In this document: piece after piece, positions 27,550 to 36,604 of the stretch | Layout: the number at the start of each line of letters is the position of its first letter | Position numbering within the stretch: position 1 is the first letter of the stretch | Assembly (NCBI RefSeq): GCF_022059845.1 | Contig: NZ_CP091851.1 | Location: forward strand, 4,154,001-4,218,000 | Source of the DNA: Terrirubrum flagellatum | GTDB lineage: Bacteria; Pseudomonadota; Alphaproteobacteria; Rhizobiales; Beijerinckiaceae | Direction: 5' to 3' | Length of the DNA stretch: 64,000 bases | The notes under the pieces: model-generated | What the model was told of the DNA's origin: nothing | Database searches by the model: none | Seen by the model: the letters and a program-made list of their open reading frames with translations, nothing else | Program-made: the position numbers and the translations under genes

Positions 27550-27720
27550 CCTTACCCCATAGCTTCTTGCGCCCCGTGGAGGCGTCATAACCGGGCGGCA
27601 CACTGCCTGCAACATCATGGCGATTCAGAGGCCAAGAGCCCGGAATCCACTTGAAACATTGCAGATTTTGTTTCCGCTACGTCTCCTGTTAACCAAGCAA
27701 GAGACGCGCCGGACTCCTGA

Positions 27721-29172
27721 TCAGGCCGCCCGATATCCGAACATCGATTTGACCTCGAGGAATTCCTCGAAGCCGTAACGGCCCCATTCACGGCCATTGC
27801 CCGATTTCTTGTAGCCGCCGAAGGCTCCAGCGTTATCGCCGCGCGCGCCATTGATGTGAACCATGCCGGCCCTGATCTGTCGCGCGACCTTGCGCGAGCG
27901 CTCGATGTCTCCAGACGTGACATAACTCGACAGGCCATACTCCGTGTCGTTCGCGATCGCGATCGCTTCCTTCTCATTCGCATAAGGCATGATCGAGAGA
28001 ACAGGCCCGAAGATTTCCTCGCGCGCGATCGTCATGTCGTTGGTGACGTCGGCAAAAATCGTCGGCCTGACATAGTAGCCCTTGTTGAGGCCTGCGGGAC
28101 GTCCGGGGCCACCCGTCACGAGCCGCGCGCCTTCCGCAATTCCCTTTTCGATCAGCGCCTGAATCTTGTCGTACTGCGTCTCGCTGACGACAGGCCCGAT
28201 CACCGTGCCCTGCGCGAAGGGATCGCCGGCGACGATGGTTTCAGCGACGCTTTTCGCGATGTCGATCACTTCAGCCTGTCGCGCGGCGGGCACGAGCAGG
28301 CGCGTCGGCGCGTTGCAGGACTGGCCGGAATTGTTGAAGCAGAGCGCGACGCCATGCTTGATCGCCGCAGTGAAATCGGCGTCATCGAGAATGATGTTCG
28401 GCGATTTTCCACCGAGCTCCTGCGACACGCGTTTCACCGTATCCGCAGCCGCTCTCGCAACAGCGACGCCGCCGCGCGTCGAACCCGTGAACGACACCAT
28501 GTCAATGCCGGGATGGCTCGCGATCGCCTGGCCGACCGTCGGCCCGTCGCCATTGACGAGATTGAACACGCCCTTGGGAACGCCGGCCTCATCGAGCACT
28601 TCAGCGAAGATCAGCGCCGAGATCGGCGCGACTTCGCTGGGTTTGAGCACCATCGTGCAGCCGGCGGCGAGCGCCGGCCCGACCTTGCAGCCGATCTGAT
28701 TGAGCGGCCAGTTCCACGGCGTGATCAGGCCGCAAACGCCCATGGCCTCGCGCGTGATGACGGTCGTTCCGTTGACGACCTCGTCGAATTCATAATCCTT
28801 CAAGACTGCGATGACGCGCTTGAGATGGTTGAGGCCGGCGGCCGCCTGCGCCTGACGCGCCAGCGTGATCGGCGCGCCCATTTCGTAGCTCACCGCCTGC
28901 GCGATATCCTCCATCCGCTTCTCGTAAACGGCGACGATCTTGTTCAGAAGGTCGAGCCGCTCCTCCTTCGAGGTCGCCGAAAATGAGGGGAAGGCGCGCT
29001 GCGCCGCGGCCACCGCCGCATCGACATGACGCGCATCGCCCATGGCGATTTCGGTGAAGCTCTCTTCCGTCGCCGGATAGACCACCGGCTCCACGCGCGC
29101 GCCATGCGGCGTGATCCATTCGCCGTCGATGTAGAAATGGCCGCAATGAGCGAGAAGCGAAGCGGAGATCAT
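27721..29172 (-). CDS. NAD(P)-dependent aldehyde dehydrogenase
   Basis: 483 residues, full-length ALDH. The general base Glu252 (QELGGKSPNI) and nucleophile Cys286 (NNSGQSCNAPT) are present, with ITPWNWPLNQ, KPSE and IFGPVLSIMPY as further family blocks. The start MISASLLAHC at 29172 has AAGGGCG upstream; the frame runs over 200 codons further but that part is a low-quality Arg-rich shadow. It oxidises an aldehyde to an acid; substrate unknown. It is divergent from an FAH-family hydrolase 180 bp away, a pairing suggesting a shared catabolic pathway and a shared control region. Confidence 0.93.
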   Translation of the reverse strand: MISASLLAHCGHFYIDGEWITPHGARVEPVVYPATEESFTEIAMGDARHVDAAVAAAQRAFPSFSATSKEERLDLLNKIVAVYEKRMEDIAQAVSYEMGAPITLARQAQAAAGLNHLKRVIAVLKDYEFDEVVNGTTVITREAMGVCGLITPWNWPLNQIGCKVGPALAAGCTMVLKPSEVAPISALIFAEVLDEAGVPKGVFNLVNGDGPTVGQAIASHPGIDMVSFTGSTRGGVAVARAAADTVKRVSQELGGKSPNIILDDADFTAAIKHGVALCFNNSGQSCNAPTRLLVPAARQAEVIDIAKSVAETIVAGDPFAQGTVIGPVVSETQYDKIQALIEKGIAEGARLVTGGPGRPAGLNKGYYVRPTIFADVTNDMTIAREEIFGPVLSIMPYANEKEAIAIANDTEYGLSSYVTSGDIERSRKVARQIRAGMVHINGARGDNAGAFGGYKKSGNGREWGRYGFEEFLEVKSMFGYRAA

Positions 29173-29351
29173 GATGGCGCCCTTGTCGTCGAATGTTTTG
29201 ACGACCCTATCGCCGCAAAGCGCTTTCCGCCAGATGCGGCCGCCGCCGGGCGCGCATGCGCGCCGCTTCTGGCGCGCCCGGGCCGCATTGACAGCCGACT
29301 TCTCATCGGCGACGTCGTTTTCGATATCGGCCTTGGAACACGGATATTCCC

Positions 29352-30050
29352 ATGACGACCGCCACCCATTTCGTGATCGCCGCGCCGGCCGTGACGTCGG
29401 TTGCGGTGAGGGGCCAGCAAGGCCGGTTCCCCGTGCATCGCATCTATTGCGTCGGCCGCAACTACGCCGCGCACGCGATCGAGATGGGCGGCGATCCCAA
29501 TCGAGAGCCGCCCTTCTTCTTCCAGAAGAATCCGGACAATCTCGTGCTCGGCGGCGGCGACTTTCCCTATCCGCCGAAGAGCGAGAATGTGCATCACGAG
29601 ATCGAGCTCGTGGTGGCGATCGGCAAAGGCGGCAAGGACATTCCCGTCGCGAGCGCGCTTGACCATGTCTATGGCTACGCGCTCGGCATCGACATGACGC
29701 GCCGCGATCTGCAGGACGAGTGCAAGCAGATGAGCCGCCCCTGGGAAATCTCCAAGGCGTTCGAGCATTCAGCGCCGATGAGCGACATCGTTCCCGCAAG
29801 CGAGATCGGCCATCCCGCGAAAGGCGCGATCTCGCTCAAGGTCAACGGCGCCATGAAGCAGGAAGGCGATCTCAACCAGCTTATCTGGAAGGTGCCGGAG
29901 ATGATCTCCTACCTCTCCGGCTTGTTTGAGCTTCAGCCCGGCGATCTCATCATGTCGGGCACGCCGTCAGGCGTCGGCGCGATCAAGCGCGGCGACGTGA
30001 TGGAGGGCTCTTGCGAAGGCGTGGGAACGGTGACGGCGAAAGTCGTCTGA
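29352..30050 (+). CDS. Fumarylacetoacetate hydrolase family protein
   Basis: 232 residues with the FAH C-terminal fold: IYCVGRNYAAHAIEMG, PFFFQKNPDNLV, the metal site HHEIELVVAIG, GIDMTRRDLQ and LMSGTPSGVGAIKRGD (present here as IMSGTPSGVG). The length fits FAHD1/fumarylpyruvate-hydrolase-type enzymes, which cleave or decarboxylate beta-diketo acids in aromatic or sugar-acid breakdown. Metal ligands Glu-Glu-Asp appear intact. It faces the aldehyde dehydrogenase gene across 180 bp. Exact substrate not determinable. Confidence 0.88.
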   Translation: MTTATHFVIAAPAVTSVAVRGQQGRFPVHRIYCVGRNYAAHAIEMGGDPNREPPFFFQKNPDNLVLGGGDFPYPPKSENVHHEIELVVAIGKGGKDIPVASALDHVYGYALGIDMTRRDLQDECKQMSRPWEISKAFEHSAPMSDIVPASEIGHPAKGAISLKVNGAMKQEGDLNQLIWKVPEMISYLSGLFELQPGDLIMSGTPSGVGAIKRGDVMEGSCEGVGTVTAKVV

Positions 30051-30310
30051 CGGAGACAGCGACGGACCGGCGAGCTTGTCCAGACCAGGAACAAACGCGC
30101 CTTCGCATAGCGTTCAACAAAGGGATTCAGAACCGCTAACGAAATCAATGAGCGCCTCTCTAAAAATTCTTGAGACCCCACGCCATTCGCAAAGTGTATG
30201 GGTCTTGCAAGAATTGATCGCTACGTCCAAGCCGCGACGTTGATCGATGAGCCGGCGATCTTTAAACGCCGGAGATGGAATGTTCGGAGAAGCAAGGCAG
30301 GAGCTTTGCA

Positions 30311-31657
30311 ATGTTTCTGTCGCCGGACGAAATTCGCAACCTCCCGGAGCGGTTGCGTAAACCCGTTGCGCTGCAACGGATCAATCAAGAGATCTTCGGC
30401 GGATTGGTCGCCATCAAGGCGCGATGGCTCGATGCGCTTCCCTTTGCGGTCAAGCTTGCGATCGTCGAGCAAGTCCTGGGATCGAACGAAGGCTTTGCGC
30501 TCCTGCTCAATGGCGTCCAAAACCTTGCCGACTACAGCGGCCCGCTCCCGGCGGAAGAAGTCCAGGCTCGCGACCTCATCACGCGCCTGGTCAACCAGTC
30601 CAGGCTTGGCGCCTTGCGAGTCGATCCCGCTTGCGCCGCGATTCTGGACGCGGGCCCTCACCACAGGAACCACATCTCCATCTATGGCCCGGGTTTGATG
30701 AGCCCGGATCCTCTGATCCGCCTTCAGTCAATCAAGGCGCTCAGGGGCGACGACCAGTACTACACCGATCTTCAAGGCGCGATCCCGGCAAGCTTCATCG
30801 CGCTCAATCGTCACGCCATCCGGTCGCTTGTGCAGGAAATCGGCCCGGCCGAAGCCATCTTCAGCCTTGAACGCGGCGGCGCGCTTGTGGCTGACCACAT
30901 CGTAAATCTCCTTGGGCGGGGCATCCTCAATTACAAGATCAGCAAGGTCTCGGAAGCCAGCGAATTGAGCCTGATCAACCCGCCGCAATATGCGCGCAAT
31001 GAGCATATCGGCCGATTTCAGCAAGCGATCCGCAATTTTCTGCAATTCCGGAACAATCGGCCCGTCACCATCGTCGTCACTGAAAGCGTCGTCGGCGGCG
31101 CCTCCGCCGGTGCCCTGATCAAAGACCTCGACGATCTGCTGCGGGACTTTCCCCAGTTGCACATCAAGATTCTGCTGCAGCGGCAATCGATCAACCGCAA
31201 TCAGCCATTGCGGCCGCTGGGGCCCGTCGAGACCAGCGTCGTGCGGGCGTTCCCCAACAGTTCGGACCAGACATTGACGCTTTACGAGGGCCGCTCGGAA
31301 TCCATCCCTCTCTATCTCCGCAATATCCGCGCGCCGTTCGTGCATCATGGCGCGCGCGACCGCAGGCGGCCCTACGATCCCGCCGAGCAGCGCGCGGAAG
31401 TGGTGATGGCCAACTCCGGATATCTGCTCGGCGAAGATGTCAATTACCAGGTCTCCTACTCCGATGAGAATTCACATCAGCCCGTAACGATCTTCTCGCT
31501 CAGGCGTGGAGTGGTGCGTGCGGTGCGTCTGGCGCCGATGGGGCCAATGACAGCCCGCGACATCCTGCAACGCATCATCGAAGGCGCGTATGACGCGGTT
31601 CTGGAATCATATGGCATCAAGATCAAAATCGGAAAGAAAGCCAGCAAGTTCGCCTAG
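30311..31657 (+). CDS. Phosphoribosyltransferase-like protein of unknown function
   Basis: 448 residues, no family I can name. An all-alpha N-terminal part (1-110, KLAIVEQVLGSNEGFALLLNG) precedes a region like a type I PRTase fold: AEAIFSLERGGALVADHI (about 180-197) resembles the first nucleotide loop, and TIVVTESVVGGASAGALI (about 253-270) occupies the place of the PRPP loop, but the usual two acidic residues are replaced by Thr-Glu. The C-terminal third has a basic stretch (about 345-355) and a tail ending IKIKIGKKASKFA. GGAG 8 bp before the ATG at 30311 sets the start. It stands alone, transcribed rightward. Confidence 0.65.
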   Translation: MFLSPDEIRNLPERLRKPVALQRINQEIFGGLVAIKARWLDALPFAVKLAIVEQVLGSNEGFALLLNGVQNLADYSGPLPAEEVQARDLITRLVNQSRLGALRVDPACAAILDAGPHHRNHISIYGPGLMSPDPLIRLQSIKALRGDDQYYTDLQGAIPASFIALNRHAIRSLVQEIGPAEAIFSLERGGALVADHIVNLLGRGILNYKISKVSEASELSLINPPQYARNEHIGRFQQAIRNFLQFRNNRPVTIVVTESVVGGASAGALIKDLDDLLRDFPQLHIKILLQRQSINRNQPLRPLGPVETSVVRAFPNSSDQTLTLYEGRSESIPLYLRNIRAPFVHHGARDRRRPYDPAEQRAEVVMANSGYLLGEDVNYQVSYSDENSHQPVTIFSLRRGVVRAVRLAPMGPMTARDILQRIIEGAYDAVLESYGIKIKIGKKASKFA

Positions 31658-31669
31658 ACTGTCCATTCG

Positions 31670-31696
31670 AAAAAATTGCGCCGCGCTGTCAGCGCG
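31670..31696 (-). terminator. Rho-independent terminator of the first sugar operon
   Basis: Read leftward, CGCGCT and AGCGCG (31691-31696 and 31682-31687) form a 6-bp stem with a 3-base loop, followed by GCGCAATTTTTT. It overlaps the stop codon of the last Gfo/Idh/MocA gene. Confidence 0.6.
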
Positions 31697-32687
31697 CCGC
31701 AGCCAGAATCGCCTCGATCAGCTTCTGCGTGTCGAGCGCTTCCTGACCGCTGACGCGCGGCTCGCGATCCTTCTCAATCGCGTCGAGGAAATCAGCGATG
31801 AGAGCGCGATGCGCGTCATGGGGAAAATCCATGATGTTCGCGCCGGCGCCGGTGCCGCCTTCGGCCTCGACCGTTTCCTTTTCGCCGTTGAGATGCGTGA
31901 TCGTCAGCGCGCCGCCGCCAAGCGCGGCGCTCGCCTTCGTTCCGATGATCTCGATGCGTTCGGGCGAGCCGGGATAAAGCGCCGTGGTCGCCTGAATGAG
32001 GCCGGGGGCGCCATTGCCGAGACGAACGAGCGCGTGGACGAGATCCTCGCCCTCCATGCGATGCAGCTTCGTCGTGATCGACTGCGCCGCCTCAACCTTG
32101 CTGACGCCGACCAGTGAGCGGAAGAGATCGAGCGTGTGGATCGCTTGCGTGATCAGCACGCCGCCGCCATCGCGCGCGAACGTGCCGCGGCCGGGCTCAT
32201 CGTAATAGCTTTGCGGCCGCCACCACGGCACGACCATCGAACCCGCAGCAATGTCGCCGAGCGCGCCCGATGCGATGCGCTCGCGCAGGATCACCGAAGC
32301 CGGCCGGAACCTGTGCTGCAGCACGACGCCGAGCTTGCGCCCGGCTTTCTTCGCCGCGTCGACCATGCGCTGGCCGCGCTCGGCCGTGATCTCGATCGGC
32401 TTCTCCACCAGCACATGCTTGCCGGCGGCGAGACAGCGTTCCGTCAGTTCGAGATGCGCGTTCGGCGGCGTGAGAACCAGCGCCGCGTCGATCGACCTGT
32501 CGGCGATCAGCCCATCGATATCGCTGCTGACCGGCAGCGGAAATTTTGTCGCGAAAGCCTGCGCCCGCGCCTCGCTGCGCGAGGCGGCAGCGACCACATC
32601 GACGCGGTCCCTGAGATCGATCAGGCTCTTCGCATGCGGCTCAACCGCGGGGCCGACGCCGATGACGGCGAGACGAAGACGCGCCAT
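31689..32687 (-). CDS. Gfo/Idh/MocA-family oxidoreductase (first sugar operon, third copy)
   Basis: 332 residues. Rossmann motif LAVIGVGPAVEPHAKSL near the start, LTPPNAHLEL, the catalytic-region VEKPIEI and C-terminal beta-sheet domain with GGGVLITQAIHTLDLFRSL (substrate-binding His). It is an NAD(P)-dependent sugar or inositol dehydrogenase. The start at 32687 avoids overlap with the upstream gene ending at 32696. Last gene of a six-gene operon with three such enzymes, suggesting successive or alternative oxidations of one imported sugar. Confidence 0.88.
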   Translation of the reverse strand: MARLRLAVIGVGPAVEPHAKSLIDLRDRVDVVAAASRSEARAQAFATKFPLPVSSDIDGLIADRSIDAALVLTPPNAHLELTERCLAAGKHVLVEKPIEITAERGQRMVDAAKKAGRKLGVVLQHRFRPASVILRERIASGALGDIAAGSMVVPWWRPQSYYDEPGRGTFARDGGGVLITQAIHTLDLFRSLVGVSKVEAAQSITTKLHRMEGEDLVHALVRLGNGAPGLIQATTALYPGSPERIEIIGTKASAALGGGALTITHLNGEKETVEAEGGTGAGANIMDFPHDAHRALIADFLDAIEKDREPRVSGQEALDTQKLIEAILAAAR

Positions 32688-32695
32688 GGAAATTC

Positions 32696-33778
32696 TCAGT
32701 TCGCGCGACGATCCGTCGGCAGCCATCCCTCATAGAGCGGATGGCCGGAGCCGATCGGAAACGCCACCGGCTCCGTCGTGCGGGCGGAATGATAGATCGC
32801 CGTGATCAGCTCCAGCGAAGCGCGCGCATCGGCCAGCGACACCGGCGGAGCCGATCCGTCGCTTAGCGATTGATGCATGCGCTGGAACTGGCCCACGAAA
32901 AATTCGGGCTCCGGCGCAAAACTCTTCAGCGCTACATCGATCTTTGCCTGCGCTTCCGGCGTCGGGCCCGTGAAGGTCCAGGGATCGCGCGAGGGGCGAT
33001 AGGGATCGAGATTGCTCTCGGCGGTGAGATTGCGGAACACGAAGCGCAGCCGCGAAATCTGGTTCGACGCGCCAAGCGTCGCCGACAGGGTCGCAAGCGA
33101 ACCATTCGCCATCTCGACCGAGACCGCGGCGCAATCCTCGACCTCGATCGGATTGACCTTCGTCGCGACGCGCGCGAACACGCGCGAAATCGGGCCGTTG
33201 ATATAGGTCAGCATGTCGTGGGAGTGGATCGCCTGCGTCAGGCAGACGCCGCCCATCTCCGTCGCCCATTTGCCGCGCCAGGGAACCGAATAATACTCAG
33301 CGCCACGGAACCATGAGGTCTCGATCGTGGTCAGGAACGCCTGGCCGGCGATCCCCTTGTCGACCAGCAGCTTCAGTTTCTGGAGGCCGTTGCCGAACCG
33401 ATATTGGAAGATCGGCATGACGCGGCCGGACGACTTCTTTTCTAGCTCGGCGAGCCGGTCGACATCGCGCAGCGAGCCGACGAGCGGCTTCTCGCACACC
33501 GCATGCTTGCCGGCAGCCAGCGCCTGCGAGATCAGATCGAAATGTGAATTCGGCGGCGTGCAGATATTGACGATGTCGAGCCCTTCGAGTTTCAGAAGCT
33601 CGGGATAATCGGTGAACTGGTTCGGAACGTTGAAGCGCTTGGCGTTCTCGGCGCCGCGCTTCTCGTCGAGATCGCAGATCGCCTTCAGATCGAACAGCTC
33701 CGGCAGCTTCGCATAGGCTTCCGCATGCTGCGCGCCGATGCCGAGGCCGACGACGGCGACGCCGAATTTCTTCGTCAC
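32696..33778 (-). CDS. Gfo/Idh/MocA-family oxidoreductase (first sugar operon, second copy)
   Basis: 360 residues, with VAVVGLGIGAQHAEAYAK (nucleotide motif), CTPPNSHFDLI, CEKPLVGSL and GGVCLTQAIHSHDML. The first codons overlap the stop of the next upstream gene by 4 bp (33775-33778), so translation is coupled. Compared with its neighbour encoded at 31.7 kb it shares domain order but diverges strongly, so the three dehydrogenases are not a recent tandem duplication. Probably oxidises a sugar or derivative brought in by the adjacent transporter. Confidence 0.88.
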   Translation of the reverse strand: MTKKFGVAVVGLGIGAQHAEAYAKLPELFDLKAICDLDEKRGAENAKRFNVPNQFTDYPELLKLEGLDIVNICTPPNSHFDLISQALAAGKHAVCEKPLVGSLRDVDRLAELEKKSSGRVMPIFQYRFGNGLQKLKLLVDKGIAGQAFLTTIETSWFRGAEYYSVPWRGKWATEMGGVCLTQAIHSHDMLTYINGPISRVFARVATKVNPIEVEDCAAVSVEMANGSLATLSATLGASNQISRLRFVFRNLTAESNLDPYRPSRDPWTFTGPTPEAQAKIDVALKSFAPEPEFFVGQFQRMHQSLSDGSAPPVSLADARASLELITAIYHSARTTEPVAFPIGSGHPLYEGWLPTDRRAN

Positions 33779-34797
33779 GCCTCGCCTCCCACGCGCACAG
33801 CTTTCGCTTCCGCCTGCAGAGCAAGCTCCATCGCAAGGAAGCAGTGCTCCTGCGTCATCGCCGTCTCGGTCCGATCAAGCACGTCGGCGATCAGGCGCGG
33901 GCCGTAGCTCAACGGCGTTCCCGCGCAGTCGATGTGACGCGTCTCCTTGTTGTCGACGATGAAGAGATGATCGCCGCCCGGCTTGCCAGCGATGTCGATA
34001 TATTTGCGCAACTCGATATAGCCGTCAGTGCCGAGAATCACGAGGCGACCGTCGCCCCATGTCCCCAGACCTTTCGGCGTGAACCAGTCGACCCTGATAT
34101 AGCCGGTGCCGCCATCGCCGCGCAGAAGCACCTCGCCGAAATCCTCAAGCTCGGGCGTTTCGGGATTGCCGTGGTTGGCGATGTGCGACGCGACGACTTC
34201 GGCCGTCTTCGATCCCGTGAAATGCAGGAACTGATCGCACTGATGTGCGGCGATATCAGCGAGCACGCCGCCATAGCGCTTGCGCTGAAAGAACCAGTCG
34301 GGCCTCGGATTGTTGCGCAACGCGTGGGGCCCGAGACCAACCGTCTGCACGACCTTGCCGATCGCGCCCTGAGCCACAAGTTGCGTCGCGCGTTCGGTCG
34401 ACGCCGTCTCGAAGCGCTCGGAGAAACAAACCGACCAGATGCGCTTGGTCTCCTTCACCGTTTTCTTCACTTCGGCGAGATTCTCGAAGGTGATGAGGCC
34501 CGGCTTGTCGACCATGACGTCCTTGCCATGGCGCATGACCTCGATCGCGGTTCCCGCGCGCTCGTCGGGAATCGAGGCGCTGACGACCAGCTGGATCGAT
34601 TTGTCTTCGAGAATCTCGCGCTTGTCGGCTGCGCGCTTCGCCTGCGGAAACGCTTCGCAATAGGCTTTGGCGAGATCATCCTCGATGGCGTGGACCGCGA
34701 CCAGTTCGGCGCCGGCGTTCAGCAAGCAGCGGGTCTGGCCATAAATGTGGCTATGGTTCAGCCCGATGGCCGCGAATTTGATCGATCTCTGAGGCAT
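33775..34797 (-). CDS. Gfo/Idh/MocA-family oxidoreductase with DKP motif
   Basis: 340 residues. It starts IKFAAIGLNHSHIYGQ, a looser nucleotide loop than usual, and where most relatives have EKP it has VMVDKPGLIT. The rest of the fold is present: FFQRKRYGGVLADIAAHQCDQFL in the C-terminal domain supplies the usual His. A longer side segment (GDGRLVILGTDGYIELRKYI) fits the family beta-sheet. It lies 6 bp after the permease gene and overlaps the next dehydrogenase gene by 4 bp. Role: sugar oxidoreductase in the operon; the acid substitution is conservative, so activity is likely kept. Confidence 0.85.
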   Translation of the reverse strand: MPQRSIKFAAIGLNHSHIYGQTRCLLNAGAELVAVHAIEDDLAKAYCEAFPQAKRAADKREILEDKSIQLVVSASIPDERAGTAIEVMRHGKDVMVDKPGLITFENLAEVKKTVKETKRIWSVCFSERFETASTERATQLVAQGAIGKVVQTVGLGPHALRNNPRPDWFFQRKRYGGVLADIAAHQCDQFLHFTGSKTAEVVASHIANHGNPETPELEDFGEVLLRGDGGTGYIRVDWFTPKGLGTWGDGRLVILGTDGYIELRKYIDIAGKPGGDHLFIVDNKETRHIDCAGTPLSYGPRLIADVLDRTETAMTQEHCFLAMELALQAEAKAVRVGGEA

Positions 34798-34803
34798 AAG
34801 GCT

Positions 34804-35673
34804 TCAACCCTTAAGGCCGCTCATGGCGACCCCTTTGATGATGAGGCGCTGGAAGAAGAGGAAGAAGAAGAAGATCGGCGCGAGCGCAAGCGTCGACATG
34901 GCGAAGAGCTGACCCCATGCCGACGTGCCGGTCGAGTCGACAAATGCGCGCAGGGCGAGCGGCACCGTGTAGTTCGCGATGTCGTTGAGATAGATCAACG
35001 GGCCGAAGAAATCATTCCAGGTCCACAGGAACGAGAAGATCGCGGCGGTCGCGAGCACCGGCTTCGACAGGGGCAGGATGATCATCCAGTAGATGCGCCA
35101 GGGGCCGCAGCCGTCGATCTTCGCGGCTTCGTCAAGTTCGCGTGGCAGCCCTCGGAAGAACTGCACCATGAGGAAGATGAAGAACGCGTCGACCGCCATG
35201 AATTTCGGCACGACGAGCGGCAGGATTGTGTCGACCCAACCGATATTCAGGAACAGCACATATTGCGGGATGAGGGTGACGTGATAGGGCAGCATCAGCG
35301 TCATCATCATCAGCGCGAACAGGATGTTGCGGCCGCGGAATTTCAGCCTCGCGAAAGCGTAGGCGGTCAGCGAGCAGGTCATCACATTGCCGATGACGAC
35401 CAGGATCGCGATCAGGAACGAGTTCCAGTAGAAGCGCGAAAAGCTGACCTGCAGCGCGTTCCAGCCGTTGATGTAATTCTCCGGATTGAGATGATGGGGA
35501 ATGATCGAGAGATCGGTGAAGATCGCCGATTCCGGCTTGAACGAGCTCGCGACCATCCACAGCAGCGGATAGAGCATGAAGAAGGCGCCCGCCGCGAGCA
35601 GCACATGGCGCAGCGCCATTCCCGCTTTCGTCGGCTGTTCGCCAACCAGGCCTGATGAAGCTTCACCGCTCAT
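34804..35673 (-). CDS. Sugar ABC transporter permease, MalG/UgpE type
   Basis: 289 residues, six membrane helices. The cytoplasmic EAA loop is complete: DEAAKIDGCGPWRIYWMIILP, the coupling helix that binds the ATPase. The N-terminus (LRHVLLAAGAFFMLYPLLWMVASSFK) is typical of the second permease of carbohydrate uptake class 1 systems. It overlaps the first permease gene by 11 bp. Together they form the channel for a mono- or disaccharide or polyol. No ATPase gene is in the operon. Confidence 0.92.
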   Translation of the reverse strand: MSGEASSGLVGEQPTKAGMALRHVLLAAGAFFMLYPLLWMVASSFKPESAIFTDLSIIPHHLNPENYINGWNALQVSFSRFYWNSFLIAILVVIGNVMTCSLTAYAFARLKFRGRNILFALMMMTLMLPYHVTLIPQYVLFLNIGWVDTILPLVVPKFMAVDAFFIFLMVQFFRGLPRELDEAAKIDGCGPWRIYWMIILPLSKPVLATAAIFSFLWTWNDFFGPLIYLNDIANYTVPLALRAFVDSTGTSAWGQLFAMSTLALAPIFFFFLFFQRLIIKGVAMSGLKG

Positions 35674-36592
35674 CTTCGTAGAACACCCAATATTTCGAGG
35701 CGAGGAAGCTCAGGCTCGTGAAGAGCGCGATGATGATAAGCAACACCCACGCCAGCGCCGACGCATATCCCATGCGGAAATTCGCGAACGCCTCCTGATA
35801 GAGATAGAGCGTATAGAACAGGGTTGAATCGACGGGACCACCCGTGCCGCCGCTGATGATGAAGGCCGGGCTGAAGGCCTTGAAGGCCTCGATCATCTGC
35901 AGTACGAAATTGAAGAAGATCACCGGCGCGAGCAGCGGCAGCGTCACGCGCGCGAACTGCTTCCATTTCGTCGCGCCGTCGATCGACGCCGCCTCGTAGA
36001 GCTCCTGCGGAATCTGCCTGAGACCTGCGAGGAAAATGATCATCGGCGAGCCGAACTGCCAGACCGCGAGAATGACCAGCGTGTAGAGCGATGTTTCCGG
36101 CGTCGAGATCCAGCTCGGACCCTGGACGCCGAAAATGGCGAAGAGCAGCTTGTTCACGACGCCGTCGCCCTGGAAGAGCTGCCGCCAGAGCACCGCGATC
36201 GCAACGGAGCCGCCGAGCAGCGACGGCACATAATAAAGCGCGCGATAGAAATCACCGCCGCGGATATGCTTGTCCATCATCGTCGCAACCGCGAGCGCGA
36301 AGGCGAGCTTCAGCGGCACTTCCAGAATGAGATAGACGAATGTCACTCTGAGCGCGTTGAGGAAACGCGGATCGCTTGTGAACATGAAGCGATAATTGTC
36401 GAGGCCGACCCAGGTCGGGCTGCTCAGCAAGTCGAACTTCGTGAAGGAGAGATAGAGCGAGGCCAGAGTCGGCCCGAGCGTGAACCCCAGGAAGCCCAGA
36501 ATCCAGGGCGTCATGAAGAGATAGCCCGGCAAATCCTCGTCGCGGAAGCGACTGCTCGCCGGGCTCTTGATCGGCTTCTGTACGCCGTGCAC
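35663..36592 (-). CDS. Sugar ABC transporter permease, MalF/UgpA type
   Basis: 309 residues with six membrane helices, starting with a polar stretch then YLFMTPWILGFLGFTLGPTLASLYLSF, the standard first helix of UgpA-like permeases. The EAA loop is YEAASIDGATKWKQFARVTLP. It follows the binding-protein gene by 12 bp and overlaps the second permease gene. Pairs with that protein as the heterodimeric channel. Confidence 0.92.
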   Translation of the reverse strand: MHGVQKPIKSPASSRFRDEDLPGYLFMTPWILGFLGFTLGPTLASLYLSFTKFDLLSSPTWVGLDNYRFMFTSDPRFLNALRVTFVYLILEVPLKLAFALAVATMMDKHIRGGDFYRALYYVPSLLGGSVAIAVLWRQLFQGDGVVNKLLFAIFGVQGPSWISTPETSLYTLVILAVWQFGSPMIIFLAGLRQIPQELYEAASIDGATKWKQFARVTLPLLAPVIFFNFVLQMIEAFKAFSPAFIISGGTGGPVDSTLFYTLYLYQEAFANFRMGYASALAWVLLIIIALFTSLSFLASKYWVFYEDER

Positions 36593-36604
36593 GCGCCAAC
36601 GACC

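Noticed and set aside
29173-29799. N-terminal extension of the aldehyde dehydrogenase frame
   Set aside because: Arg/Ser-rich, overlaps the divergent FAH-family gene and has no family similarity; the ATG at 29172 with AAGGGCG fits the family start.
33844-35655. 603-codon open frame on the + strand
   Set aside because: It lies antisense to two clear genes (Gfo/Idh/MocA and MalG-type permease) and its translation is a low-complexity Arg/Glu/Asp/His-rich string typical of GC-rich shadow frames.
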